Origin: SKKY01 sp965228015
GTDB lineage: Bacteria > Bacillota > Peptococcia > Peptococcales > SKKY01
Assembly (NCBI GenBank): GCA_965228015.1
Contig: OZ245787.1
Coordinates: 1,612,001 to 1,676,000, forward strand
Length of the DNA: 64,000 nucleotides
Reading direction: 5' to 3'
The notes beneath the pieces were generated by a model that made no database searches, had not been told where the DNA came from, and was given only the letters and a program-made list of their open reading frames with translations. The translations under genes and the position numbers were made by a program. Below, piece after piece: positions 43,395 to 54,041 of this stretch (positions are counted from its first letter, which is position 1; each line of letters begins with the position of its first letter).

Positions 43395-44036
43395 ATGACA
43401 ATAAATGTATTAATAGCAGATAACCATCCATTAATAAGGGAAGGTTTATCTAAAATATTATCTCTTAATGATGATATTAAAATTATAGGGGAAGCCAGAG
43501 ACGGCAGAGAGGCCGTTAAAATGACTATGAAGACACATCCGGACGTAGTCCTTATGGACATCAATATGCCCCACATGAATGGCATAGAAGCAGCCAGAGT
43601 GATTAAAAGTGAGCTTCCTCAAACAGGGATCATTGCTTTAACCATCCATGATGATCAGGAATATATTGATGAGATGATTGAGTCGGGAGTATCTGGATTT
43701 CTTTTAAAGGATGTTGAGCCAGAAACTTTGGTAAAGTCTGTAAGAGAAGTTTCCAAAGGGAAATCTTTGTTTGAGGAAGATCATAAAGGAAAAAAGACTG
43801 CTGACAGAAAAACTTACCTTAAAAGAGATGGACTGGAAGAGCTTACCAGAAGAGAACTGGATGTTCTTCAGTTTATTGCCAAAGGAATGTGCAACAAAGA
43901 TATTGCCGAATCATTGTTTATCAGTGAAAAGACAGTAAAGAATCATCTGACTAATATTTTTAGAAAAATAAATGTGGACGACAGAACTCAGGCTGCATTG
44001 TTTGCAATTAAAAAGGGAATTGTGAAGTTAGTGTAA
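43395..44036 (+). CDS. NarL/DegU-type response regulator
   Basis: A 213-residue regulator. The receiver domain has VLIADNHPLIREGL, the phospho-acceptor Asp in VVLMDINMPHMNG (about residue 54) and FLLKDVEPE. The LuxR-type helix-turn-helix has LTRRELDVLQFIAKGMCNKDI and SEKTVKNHLTNIFRKI. It is the likely partner of the kinase at 40695. The last three codons and stop (KLV-TAA) overlap the left end of ISLre2 copy B, so the natural C-terminus may be replaced, though the domain is complete. Confidence 0.93.
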   Translation: MTINVLIADNHPLIREGLSKILSLNDDIKIIGEARDGREAVKMTMKTHPDVVLMDINMPHMNGIEAARVIKSELPQTGIIALTIHDDQEYIDEMIESGVSGFLLKDVEPETLVKSVREVSKGKSLFEEDHKGKKTADRKTYLKRDGLEELTRRELDVLQFIAKGMCNKDIAESLFISEKTVKNHLTNIFRKINVDDRTQAALFAIKKGIVKLV

Positions 44037-45589
44037 AATAATTATGGGTAAAAAAACAAAAAAATATTAGAGCAACTCCTTATGTTACAATTAAATCGCT
44101 AAACCAAATCGCAAAAAAGGAGAAACTCTAATGAATAATATTATACATGAAATTGCAACTAAAATCAGTAAAGAAATAGCAGAAAATATGGAAACAACTT
44201 TAATTGAGGGAAATAATATATCTGAATTCATTTTAAAAACCAAAAAAATGCTGGATGAAGTTGGGGTTGCAATTACAGAAAAAGTACTTGAAACTGTAGA
44301 TATTTTAGTTAAAAAAGATTGTGTAAGAAAAAGAGGCTGGAAAATAAAGGAAACAAAGTCGAAGAAAAGTTTGGCGACGATATTTGGTGAAGTAACCTAT
44401 AAAAGAACGTATTATGTTCATAAAATTACCGGTGAATATAAATACTTATCTGATACTTATCTGATGAAGCTGTTGGTATTGAAGCAAATGACAGAATGGA
44501 TATATTGCTAGAATCAATGTTAATAGAAGAAGCAATAGAGATACCATACAGAAAAAGTAGCGAAAAAATATCGAAGAATGTGTATCTTACTGGTCAAACA
44601 GTAATGAATTCTATTAGAAAGCTTAAAGATATTTCTAATCATGCAGCACCAGTGAAAAAACTGATTCTCAAGCTAAGATTTTGTACATCGAAGCTGATGA
44701 AGATCATGTTTCACTTCAAAGAGGAACATGTGCCGAACCTAGATTAATTTATGTTCACGAAGGTAAGTGAAAGGTAAGTAAAGATAGATATGAATTAATA
44801 AATCCCAGATACTTTAGTGGTCTCTACCAAGATAGTGCTGATTTATGGCTTGAAGTAGCTGATTATATTGATAGCAACTATGAAGAAGAAATTATCGAAA
44901 AGATATATTTATCAGGAGATGGAGCCAACTGGATAAAACAAGGCAAAGAATGGATTAAAGATAGTATCTATGTTTTAGATAGATACTATTTGTCGAAATA
45001 TATAAAGAAGGCAACTGCTCATATGAAAGGCGCACACCAAATGATGTGGTATTACATAAATACGAAAAGGAAAGATTTCGTAAAAGATTTATTCAAAGCA
45101 ATAATTGAAGAAACAGAATCAGAAACAAAAAATAGAAGCAATAAAAGATGCTAGAAGTTATGTGTTAAATAATTGGGAAGGTATAATGAATCAATATGAC
45201 CCGGATTATATAGGCTGTAGCACAGAAGGCCATATTAGTCATATATTATCTGCAAGATTAAGTTCAAGGCCTCTAAGCTGGTGCAGAGAAGGTATTGATC
45301 AAATGTCACGTCTGAGGGCTTTTAAGGCTAATTCAGGTAATGTATATGATTTAGTAAAAGAAAGAAGCAAGAAAAACAGAAACAAGAATCATAAAATTAG
45401 AAAGCCGTGTTATAAAAAAAGCTACGAACCTAATATCAGATGAGAAATTCGGCAATGTGCCAGTAGTTTTAACTGGTAAGAGAACTTGGAAAAGAGAATT
45501 ATTTAAAAGGATAGCGAGTGCGATTTAGCACGTAATACATACAAGGGGTTTTTTTATTCTTTTAAAACCCATAATTAATTGACACGATC
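44027..45589 (+). mobile_element. ISLre2-family element, copy B
   Basis: Same ends as copy A, 1563 bp, not nested. Flanks do not match (GTGAA before, GAATA after), so no target duplication. Left of it is a complete regulator gene; right of it is the middle of an ATPase gene. This fits a recombination junction rather than a simple insertion. Confidence 0.88.
44131..45528 (+). pseudogene. ISLre2 (UPF0236) transposase, broken (copy B)
   Basis: Same coding content as copy A, starting ATG 44131 (MNNIIHEIATKISKEIAEN). An 11-bp tandem duplication (ACTTATCTGAT, about 44445-44466) and a base loss near 44660 shift the frame. The TGA after VHEGK and the shift near 45107 are shared with copy A. Confidence 0.88.
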
Positions 45590-47219
45590 GAATATCCAGA
45601 AGCTGTTGCAGTAATGATTTTCTATAAAATTGGAGAAGCTTTTCAAGATAGAGCAATTGATAACTCTAAGAAATCTATTAAAGCACTTATGGACATAAAG
45701 CCTGATTATGCAAATCTATTTGAAAATGGTCAGGAGAAAATTGTATCTCCCGCAATTATTGAGCCGGGAAGTATAATTCTTGTAAAGCCGGGAGAAAAAA
45801 TTCCTTTGGACGGCATTATAACCGAAGGTAATTCTTCCCTTAATACCTCAGCTTTGACTGGGGAGAGCAAACTAAGAAAAGTTTATCCGGGAGATGAAAT
45901 TCTTAGCGGATCAGTGAATACAAATGGATTGTTAAAAATTCAAATAACAAAAACTTTTTCCCAATCTGCGGTAAACAAAATTATTGAATTTGTTCAGCAT
46001 GCGGGAAATAAAAAGGCGGATACGGAAAAATTTATTACAAAGTTTGCCCGATACTACACTCTCGCTGTAGTGGCTCTTTCTGTATTAATTGCTCTTGTTC
46101 CCCCACTTATTATTCCAGGGGCAGAATTTTATGATTGGATTTACAGAGCATTGGTGTTCCTTGTTATTTCCTGCCCCTGCGCCTTGGTTATTTCTATTCC
46201 CCTTGGATTCTTTGCTGGAATTGGTGTTGCCTCCAGAAAAGGAATTTTGGTAAAAGGTGGCAATTATCTGGAAGCGTTAAACTATGTTGATACAGTAATT
46301 TTTGATAAAACCGGTACTTTAACAAAGGGAACTTTTGCAATAACATCAGTGATTGCCGATAAAGATTTTACTGAAAAAGAAATCTTAGAATTTGCTGCTC
46401 TGGCAGAAAGTCACTCCAGTCATCCTATAGCCAAGTCAGTAAAAGAAGCCTGGGGCAAGGAAATATCCTTAGAGAGAATTAAAGAATACAGTGAGGTTGC
46501 TGGCCAGGGAGTTATCGTAATAACTGAAGAAGAAACCATTTATCTTGGCAATGAAAAGTTAGGCAAACTTCAGGAACTGGAAGAGATAAATATAATTGAA
46601 GGGAAAAATATTGCTACAGATTCTGTCTCAGTATACCTTTGGATTAATAAAAGATTTGCAGGTAAGATTATTCTTTCTGATGTGATACGGGAAGAATCAG
46701 CAGTAACGGTAAGCGGGCTGAAAAACTTTGGAATTAAAGATATTATTATGCTTACTGGAGATGAAAAGTTTACCGCAGAAAAAGTTGCAAAAAAACTGGG
46801 AATTACAAAGGTTTTCAGTCAGCTTCTTCCTCAAGAAAAACTTGAAATACTTGAAAGTAATCTTCAAACAAAGGGGAAAAACCAAAAGACGGTTTTCATT
46901 GGTGATGGTATTAATGATGCTCCGGTTTTGGCAAGGGCTGATATTGGCATAGCAATGGGGGGGAATTGGTTCTGACGCAGCAGTGGAAGCAGCTGATATA
47001 GTGTTTATGAAAGATAACCTTGCCAGCCTTTTGGATGCATTAAAGATGGCAAAGGATACTAAAAAGATTGTCTGGCAGAATATTGTTCTTGCCCTTGGCA
47101 TTAAAGTTGTAATTATGACCTTTGGCATTGCCGGACTTGCTGGTATGTGGGAGGCGGTTTTTGCTGATGTAGGAGTAGCACTTCTGGCTATATTAAATTC
47201 AGTTAGAATTTTAAAATAA
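45590..47219 (+). pseudogene. P1B-type heavy-metal ATPase (Zn/Cd/Pb class), N-terminus missing, frameshifted
   Basis: The frame enters from the IS at EYPEAVAVMIFYKIGEAFQD, so the metal-binding domain and first membrane helices are lost. What remains has ALTGES, the transmembrane metal site SCPCALV, phosphorylation site DKTGTLTKG, SHSSHPIAKS (the HP locus) and GDGINDAP. CPC with these flanks suggests Zn2+/Cd2+/Pb2+ rather than Cu+. A G7 run at 46957-46963 (should be G6) shifts the frame; the end is 46983-47219. It cannot make a working pump. Confidence 0.9.
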
Positions 47220-47224
47220 TACAT

Positions 47225-47266
47225 CAATAAAAAGATTCCTTAATAGTTTAGGGAATCTTTTTATTG
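47225..47266. terminator. Bidirectional terminator between ATPase and ktrA
   Basis: CAATAAAAAGATTCCT and AGGGAATCTTTTTATTG pair (one bulge), T-rich on both strands, between convergent genes. Confidence 0.85.
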
Positions 47267-47268
47267 AC

Positions 47269-47909
47269 CTAACTTCGAAAGATCACTGTTTTTCCTATAA
47301 CAACAAGAATATCGTTTTCTTCTATCAATGAGTCAGAAGGAGGAGCAATAACAATACCTTAATGGTTGTGCTTTTTTATTGCGATAACGTTTATATTATA
47401 ATTCGCCCGAACCCTTAATTCAGCCAGAGTTTTATTAAAAAATTCTTCCGGTGCAGATATTTCAAAAACATTATATTCTTTGGAAAGCTCAATATAATCA
47501 ATAATGCTGCTTGAAACAAGGTTATTTGCAAGGCGTAAACCCATATCTTTTTCTGGAAATACAACCTTACTGACACCTAAGCGTTCCAATACCCTTCCAT
47601 GGAGTTCATCTTGAGCACGGCTGATTATTTCTTTTATTCCAAGGTCCATTGATATTTGAGCAAACAGTATGCTTGACTCAATATCACTAATTGATACTAC
47701 TGCAATATCAAATTCTTTAACACCAAGATCAACAAGGGTTTCTTCGCTTATGTTATGAATGATTGCACTTTGAGTAATTTGATTTGCAATAGCATTAACT
47801 TTTTTTCATCAAGGTCTATTCCCAATACCTGATGCCCTTGTTCTGCCAAACTTTTTGCAACACTTGCTCCAAAGGGATCGAGACCTATTACTACAATTTG
47901 TTTTTTCAT
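47269..47909 (-). pseudogene. ktrA: KtrA/TrkA-type potassium channel regulator, broken
   Basis: Minus strand from ATG 47909 (MKKQIVVIGLDPFGASVAKS) after TAGGAGA. The RCK/TrkA-N Rossmann motif GLDPFGASVA replaces the usual GxGxFG with a Leu-Asp. Then VLGIDLDEK, a shift in an A7 run near 47806, DLGVKEFDIAVVSI and the TrkA-C domain. An in-frame TAA (47358-47360 region) interrupts it before GIVIAPPSDSLIEENDILVV. The length over the breaks (about 214 codons) is normal. Confidence 0.85.
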
Positions 47910-47921
47910 TGTGCATTTCTC

Positions 47922-49249
47922 CTATCCGATCATTATTTTTTCTTCAGGATAATTAAAACCGCTTTTTTTATCTTTTCTTGAAAGGGCGTAAAATAGTGTA
48001 GGAGGACCGACTCTTCCTAAAAACATAGTAAAGATTATATTTAGCTTCCCTAAAAAAGTCAGGGAAGAAGTTATTCCAAGAGTTAAACCAACGGTTCCGA
48101 AGGCAGACATTGATTCAAAGAGAATGGACATAAAGTCAAAGGACTCCGTTATAGTTAATAAAGTTGTGCTTATTAAAACTGTCCCAAAGGAAATTAACAT
48201 AATTACAAAAGATCGTTTTATAAAGTCTTCAGGAAGAGTTCTTTTAAAAACAATAATTTCTTCTTGACCTTTTAAAACACTTCTTACAACTAAAAAAGAA
48301 GTTGCGAAAGTTGTCGTTTTTATTCCTCCTCCAGTTGAGCCTGGAGAAGCTCTGATAAATATTAATGAAAAGAGTGTAAATTGAGTTGCAATGGTCATGC
48401 TTTTAATTTCAGTGGTATCAAAACCAGCGGTTCTTGCAGTAGCACTTTGGAAAAAGACTGTTGTTAATCTCTCGGAAAAAGAAGAATTAATTGTTTCATG
48501 GTTAGTGGATTCAAAAATAAAAATGAAAAAAGTTCCAATAAATAGTAATAAAATTGTAGTAACTATTACAACTTTTGAATTTAAAGATAAACTCCTGAAT
48601 TTAAATTTTTTTGAAAAATATTTAAGGTAACAATAAATCCAAGTCCACCAAAAATGAATAAAAAAATAATTGTAAGCTGAACAATTAAATCATTATTGAA
48701 ATTCAATAAACTATTCCCGAACAAATCAAATCCAGCATTATTAAATGCTGAAACAGAATGAAAGATTCCCAGATATAAGGCTCCCTTAATATCATACAGA
48801 GAAGAAAAACGCCAGGTTAAGATTATTGCACCTAATAATTCGGAAATAAAAGTAAAGAAAAATATGTATTTAACTAAATTCAGAATACCATGAAGAGACT
48901 CTTGATTTAAAACTTCTTTTAATACTAACTTGTTTTTGAAAGAGATTTTTTTCCAATAATAATAGCAATCATTGTAGCTAAAGTCATAAAACCTAAGCCG
49001 CCAATTTGTATTAGTATTAAAGTAATAATTTGCCCGAAGGTAGTCAAATCAGTACCGGTTGTAACTACTACAAGCCCTGTTACACAAACCGCAGAAGTAG
49101 ACATAAATAAGGCATCAATAAAGCTTAGCCACCAGAGATTTTAGATGCCAAAGGCAAGGAGAGAAGATAGTACCCAGGATAATTAATGAAATAAAGCTTA
49201 CAATTAATATTATAAATGGATTCTCTAATTTAGATTGTATTTTAACCAT
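47922..49249 (-). pseudogene. ktrB: KtrB/TrkH-type potassium channel subunit, broken
   Basis: Minus strand from ATG 49249 after AAGGAAATTG. Pieces in different frames give the N-terminal membrane segments, the first pore region SAVCVTGLVVV, IQIGGLGFMTLATM, then after at least two shifts the C-terminal part with the third pore ASPGSTGGGIKTTTFA (selectivity-filter type), and MFLGRVGPPTLFYAL. About 440 codons over the breaks, normal for KtrB. It forms an operon with ktrA, 12 bp downstream. Both genes being broken suggests true loss or clustered errors. Confidence 0.85.
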
Positions 49250-49315
49250 TTCAATTTCCTTTTTGATTTAACAATATTATTAAACAAAAAAAATGTTAAA
49301 TGATGTAAATTGTAG

Positions 49316-49342
49316 TTACAAATTAATTAATCTGGGTATAAT
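49316..49342 (+). promoter_or_regulatory. Probable promoter of the BMP transporter operon
   Basis: TTACAA, 15 bp, TATAAT, 35 bp before the start codon. The spacing is short, so the -35 is uncertain. Confidence 0.5.
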
Positions 49343-49376
49343 ATTCAAGTAAAATTATTTAAGGGGGAAAGATCCA

Positions 49377-50456
49377 ATGAACAAAAAGTATTTAGCAGTA
49401 ATTTTGGTGGTATTCCTGCTAACCAATGTTATTGCAGGCTGTGGTGGCGGCAAAGCTGAACCAGCCGAAAAAGTAAAAGTAGGTATGGTAACTGATGCGG
49501 GAACTATCGACGACAAATCTTTTAACCAGGGAACATGGGAAGGTATTCTTAAAGCTGAAGCTGATTTAGGTGTTGAAGTTAGATACCTTAAGCCAGTTGG
49601 AACAACTGAAGCTGACTACATAAGAGAAATTACCAACCTTGTAGATGCTGGTTTTAAATTTATCGTTTGCCCAGGTTACAAATTTGAAACAGCAATTTTT
49701 GAAGCACAAACACGTTATCCAGAAGTCAAGTTCGTATTAATTGATGGTTCACCACATGCTGGTGATTATAACAACGTTGTTGGGGAAAACACAGTTGCAG
49801 TATTCTTTGCTGAGCATGAGTCAGGATTCTTAGCTGGTGTTGCAACAGCCCTTCAATTAAAAGAAGGGGAAACAGGTTTCGTTGGTGGAATGGAAATTCC
49901 AGCAGTACAAAAATTTAACTGGGGATTCCAGCAAGGTTTAGCTTATGCTAATGAAAATCACGGAACAAACGTAACAATTAATGCTGAAAACGTTATTTAT
50001 CAGGGATCATTTGATAACGTAGCTGCTGGTCAGCAGTTAGCAGCTCAAATGTATGATAAAGGGGTAGATGCAATTTTTGCTGCTGCAGGCGGAGTTGGTA
50101 TTGGTGTTATTAACGAAGCTAAAGCAAGAGCAAATGCAGGGGAAAATGTTTGGGTAGTTGGTGTTGACGTAGACCAATATCCAGAAGGTGTTTATATTGA
50201 AGGTAAATCTGCTATTCTTACTTCTGCAATGAAGTACATTGATGCAGCATCCTATGACATGGTAACTGCTTATCTTGATGAAACATTCCCTAGTGGAGAA
50301 ACACCTACATTTAACGTAGTAAATGATGGTGTTGGTATTCCAAAAGATAATCCAAATCTTGATGATGAAGTAGAAGTAGAAGTTGCAAAAGTATATGATC
50401 TTATTAAAGATGGTACTATTGTAGTTGCAGATACTCAAGGGGATTTAATTAAGTAA
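49377..50456 (+). CDS. BMP-family substrate-binding lipoprotein (nucleoside uptake)
   Basis: The receptor of an ABC importer of the BMP/PnrA class, which bind purine nucleosides. 359 residues. A signal segment ends in the lipobox VIAGCGGG (Cys about 22). Then VGMVTDAGTIDDKSFNQ, the family opening that lines the ligand pocket, VDAGFKFIVCPGYKFE, VGFVGGMEIPAVQKF and DVDQYPEG. AAGGGGGAAAG precedes ATG 49377. It is first in an intact four-gene operon with ATPase and two permeases. Confidence 0.94.
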   Translation: MNKKYLAVILVVFLLTNVIAGCGGGKAEPAEKVKVGMVTDAGTIDDKSFNQGTWEGILKAEADLGVEVRYLKPVGTTEADYIREITNLVDAGFKFIVCPGYKFETAIFEAQTRYPEVKFVLIDGSPHAGDYNNVVGENTVAVFFAEHESGFLAGVATALQLKEGETGFVGGMEIPAVQKFNWGFQQGLAYANENHGTNVTINAENVIYQGSFDNVAAGQQLAAQMYDKGVDAIFAAAGGVGIGVINEAKARANAGENVWVVGVDVDQYPEGVYIEGKSAILTSAMKYIDAASYDMVTAYLDETFPSGETPTFNVVNDGVGIPKDNPNLDDEVEVEVAKVYDLIKDGTIVVADTQGDLIK

Positions 50457-50460
50457 AAAA

Positions 50461-50487
50461 AGGGCGGACGCTGTTCGCCCTTTTTTT
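50461..50487 (+). terminator. Attenuating terminator after the BMP lipoprotein gene
   Basis: AGGGCG and CGCCCT with T7, between the receptor gene and the ATPase gene of the same operon. It probably lowers downstream expression so the receptor is made in excess. Confidence 0.8.
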
Positions 50488-50503
50488 AAATATGGAGGAC
50501 GCT

Positions 50504-52039
50504 ATGGACTATATAGTTGAGATGCTGAATATAAGAAAAGAATTCCCTGGAGTAGTTGCCTGCGACAATATTACTTTGCAGCTTGCAAAAGGAGAAATCC
50601 ATGCTTTATTAGGAGAAAATGGTGCAGGTAAATCTACACTTATGAGTATTCTTTTCGGAATGTATCAGCCAGATAAAGGAAATATAAGGGTTAGAGGAGA
50701 AGAAGTAAAAATTACTAACCCTAATATCGCAAATGATTTGGGAATTGGAATGGTTCACCAGCATTTTAAGCTGGTCCAAAATTTTACAGTAACAGAAAAT
50801 ATTATACTTGGAATGGAAGAAACAATGGGCCTTGTGGTAGACACCAAAAAGGCATCTAAGAAGATAAAAGAATTATCAGAACAATATGGATTAAATGTTG
50901 ATCCAGATGCATTAATAAGTGAAGTTTCTGTTGGTATGCAGCAAAGAGTCGAAATTTTTAAAATGCTTTACAGAAATGCAGAAGTTTTAATTTTTGATGA
51001 GCCAACTGCAGTGCTGACACCTCAGGAAGTACAAGAACTTTTAAAAATAATGAAAGATTTAATAGCCGAGGGCAAATCAATTATATTGATTACTCATAAG
51101 TTGAAGGAAATTAAAGCAGTAGCAGACAGATGTACGATAATAAGAAGAGGTAAATATGTTGGAACTGTAGATGTAAAAGAAACATCTACTGAAAAAATGG
51201 CTGAAATGATGGTTGGCCGGGAAGTTACCTTTGAAATTGAAAAAGAAGAAGCTAATCCTGGTGTTAGCGCCTTAGAAATAAAAGATTTATCTGTAAAGAA
51301 TAATTTAGGAGTATTAGGTTTGAAAAACTTCTCCCTTGATGTAAAATGTGGAGAAATAGTGGGTCTTGCTGGTGTAGACGGAAATGGGCAGGGAGAGTTG
51401 GTTAAAACATTAATAGGATTGGTAAAGCCAGAATCTGGAGAAATACTTTTAAGAGGTAAAGATATTTCTGGATTGTCTATAAGGGAAAGAATTGAAAACA
51501 AGGTTTCTCATATTTCCGACGACAGACAAAAATATGGGTTGGTTCTTGAATACAGCCTGGAAGAAAACTTAATCCTTAAAAAATACTATAAAGAGCCCTT
51601 ATCAAATAAAGGGATTTTAGACCATGAAGAAATAGAAAAATACGGCGAGATAATAATTAAAGATTTTGATGTAAGAGCAGGGCAGCAAGGTAAAACCCAA
51701 GTACGCTCAATGTCTGGTGGTAATCAGCAAAAGCTGGTTGTTGGAAGAGAGATTGATAGTAATCCAGATCTTTTAATCGCAGTTCAGCCTACACGGGGAC
51801 TGGATGTGGGTGCAATAGAATATATCCATAAAAGACTAATTGAGCAAAGAGATAGTGGCAAGGCCGTATTAATGGTTTCCCTTGAACTTGATGAGGTATT
51901 GGGAGTAAGCGACAGAATTGCTGTAATAAATAATGGCGAGCTGATAGGAATAGTTAATGCCTCTGAAACTAATGAAGCTGAAATAGGCTTGATGATGACA
52001 GGAATAAAGAGAGGTGAGATTCTTGAAAATCAAAATTAA
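50504..52039 (+). CDS. ABC transporter ATP-binding protein, sugar/nucleoside type, two domains
   Basis: A 511-residue tandem ABC ATPase of the RbsA/NupO class. The first domain has Walker A GENGAGKST, signature SVGMQQRVE and Walker B LIFDEPTAVL. The second has a degenerate Walker A GVDGNGQGEL (no Lys), signature SGGNQQKLV and the usual QPTRGLDVGAIE in place of a DEPT box, normal for this class. ATG 50504 with GGAGG at 50494 is the real start; the ATG at 50492 includes that site. It overlaps the next gene. Confidence 0.94.
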   Translation: MDYIVEMLNIRKEFPGVVACDNITLQLAKGEIHALLGENGAGKSTLMSILFGMYQPDKGNIRVRGEEVKITNPNIANDLGIGMVHQHFKLVQNFTVTENIILGMEETMGLVVDTKKASKKIKELSEQYGLNVDPDALISEVSVGMQQRVEIFKMLYRNAEVLIFDEPTAVLTPQEVQELLKIMKDLIAEGKSIILITHKLKEIKAVADRCTIIRRGKYVGTVDVKETSTEKMAEMMVGREVTFEIEKEEANPGVSALEIKDLSVKNNLGVLGLKNFSLDVKCGEIVGLAGVDGNGQGELVKTLIGLVKPESGEILLRGKDISGLSIRERIENKVSHISDDRQKYGLVLEYSLEENLILKKYYKEPLSNKGILDHEEIEKYGEIIIKDFDVRAGQQGKTQVRSMSGGNQQKLVVGREIDSNPDLLIAVQPTRGLDVGAIEYIHKRLIEQRDSGKAVLMVSLELDEVLGVSDRIAVINNGELIGIVNASETNEAEIGLMMTGIKRGEILENQN

Positions 52040-53078
52040 AAGGGAATACATTCTTTCAATTATTGCCGTTATTCTGGGTCTTATTGCAGGAGCATTATTA
52101 ATGATTGTAACAGGTAATAATCCTTTTACCGGCTTTAGCTACCTTTTTAGAGGTGGTTTGATGAGTATAGAGAGAATTGGTAATACGATTGCTGCTTCTA
52201 CGCCACTTATCTTTTCGGGCTTATCCGTTGCCTTTGCATTCAGAACAGGTCTATTTAATATTGGTTCTGCGGGACAAATGCTGATGGGTGGAGTAACTGC
52301 TTCTGCCATTGCCTTGAATTTAAATCTTCCAAAGGTATTATTGCTGCCAATTATGTTTATTGGTGCCTTTGCAGCCGGGGGACTTTGGGGATCCATCTCA
52401 GGATTTCTAAAAGCCAAATTTAATGTTCATGAAGTTGTATCAACAATAATGTTAAACTGGATAGCTTATTGGTCAGTTTATTATATTGTTCCTTTATATA
52501 TGAAAGCTGAATTTTTAGAAACAGAATCAAGAAGAATTCCGGCAGCAGGGTCTTTAAGAGTAGAGTGGTTGAAAGACTTATTTAATGGCTCATACATAAA
52601 TCTGGGTATTTTTCTTGCAATAATAATTTCCATTATAATTGCATTTATTCTTGATAAAACTACATTAGGTTACGAATTAAAAGCTGTAGGATTTAACAAG
52701 ACTGCAGCTGAAACAGCTGGTATCGATGTTAACCGAAATATTATTATTTCTATGGCAATTTCAGGAGCTTTGGCGGGAATTGGTGGGCTCACTTTATATA
52801 CAGGAATTGCTTCAAATATTCAAATTGGAATACTGCCAGCTCAGGGTTTTGATGGGATTGCGGTTTCCCTTCTTGGAGCAAATTCTCCTCTGGGGGTTTT
52901 TGTTTCGGCACTGTTCTTTGGCCTTTTGCATTCGGGTAAGGGTTTTATGACTGCGGTAACTGGAATACCTCCGGAAATTGCAGATGCAATTATTGCTACT
53001 ATTATTTATTTCGCTGCGACTAGCGTAGTTATAGATAGAATTCTTGAAAACCGTAAAAGAAGAAGGGAGGAAAACTAA
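52014..53078 (+). CDS. ABC transporter permease (BPD_transp_2), first
   Basis: A 354-residue permease with about eight to ten membrane segments and the family phrases FSGLSVAFAFRTGLFNIGSAG, GGLWGSISGFLKAKFNVHEV and ELKAVGFNKTAAETAGI. This is the NupP-type partner. GTG 52014 or TTG 52023 start within the end of the ATPase gene; TTG 52023 has GAGAGGTGAG before it. Confidence 0.92.
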   Translation: MRFLKIKIKREYILSIIAVILGLIAGALLMIVTGNNPFTGFSYLFRGGLMSIERIGNTIAASTPLIFSGLSVAFAFRTGLFNIGSAGQMLMGGVTASAIALNLNLPKVLLLPIMFIGAFAAGGLWGSISGFLKAKFNVHEVVSTIMLNWIAYWSVYYIVPLYMKAEFLETESRRIPAAGSLRVEWLKDLFNGSYINLGIFLAIIISIIIAFILDKTTLGYELKAVGFNKTAAETAGIDVNRNIIISMAISGALAGIGGLTLYTGIASNIQIGILPAQGFDGIAVSLLGANSPLGVFVSALFFGLLHSGKGFMTAVTGIPPEIADAIIATIIYFAATSVVIDRILENRKRRREEN

Positions 53079-54026
53079 ATGCTGGATCTTATTATTCAAA
53101 TTTTTCCCTATGCAATAGCTTTTACTATTCCTCTGTTAATAACTTCTCTTGGGGGATTATATTCAGAAAGAAGCGGAGTAGTAAATATTGGCCTTGAAGG
53201 TCTTATGCTTGTTGGTTTGTTTACTGCAGCTTTAGTAATAAATAATCTTGAAACAGTATATCCGGGAAAGGCTATTTGGATTGGACTTTTAGCCGCTGTT
53301 GTTGCAGGTGCTCTTTTCGCATTGCTTCACGCTTTTGCTTGTATTACACTTAATGCAAATCAAATTATCAGTGGGATTGCTATAAATATGATAGCCACTG
53401 CATTAACGGTTTATCTTGCAAGGGGAATGACTGGCAGTGGAAATATTCAAATTATGCTAGGACTTCCAAGAAAGAATATACCTGTTTTAAGTGAGATCCC
53501 AATAATTGGTAAAATGTTCTTTACTGGTACATATGCAACTACCTGGCTTGTATTGTTAATATTATTTTTATCCTGGTTCTTGTTATATAAAATGGTTTTT
53601 GGACTTAGGTTAAGAGCCTGTGGAGAACATCCTCATGCAGCAGATGCAGCTGGAATTAATGTGTATCTGGTTCGATATATTGCTGTTATGATTTCCGGAG
53701 CCTGTGCTGGTCTCGGTGGAGGAATTATTTTAGTAACATATTCAGGAGAATTTAATGGAAGTGTGTCAGGTCTTGGATTTTTAGCATTGGCAGCTTTGAT
53801 TTTCGGTCAGTGGAAACCGTTGGGCATATTAGCATCTACGTTTTTCTTTGGTTTCGCAAGTACAATTGCCAACATTTCACAGGTAATACCTGCTTTATCA
53901 AGTATTCCGGGAATAGTATTAAAAACTTTTCCGTACATTTTCACATTGATTGCCTTGGTTTTTTCTGCAAAATCATCTCAGGCTCCAAAAGCAGCAGGGG
54001 AGCTTTACGATAAAGGTAAAAGATAA
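53079..54026 (+). CDS. ABC transporter permease (BPD_transp_2), second
   Basis: 315 residues, starting at the ATG that directly follows the previous stop. It has TSLGGLYSERSGVVNIGLEG, ITLNANQIISGIAINMIA and LRLRACGEHPHAADAAGIN, the NupQ-type permease. It completes the importer. All four genes are intact, in contrast to the flanking genes. Confidence 0.92.
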   Translation: MLDLIIQIFPYAIAFTIPLLITSLGGLYSERSGVVNIGLEGLMLVGLFTAALVINNLETVYPGKAIWIGLLAAVVAGALFALLHAFACITLNANQIISGIAINMIATALTVYLARGMTGSGNIQIMLGLPRKNIPVLSEIPIIGKMFFTGTYATTWLVLLILFLSWFLLYKMVFGLRLRACGEHPHAADAAGINVYLVRYIAVMISGACAGLGGGIILVTYSGEFNGSVSGLGFLALAALIFGQWKPLGILASTFFFGFASTIANISQVIPALSSIPGIVLKTFPYIFTLIALVFSAKSSQAPKAAGELYDKGKR

Positions 54027-54041
54027 GAGAAGGGAGTTAAT

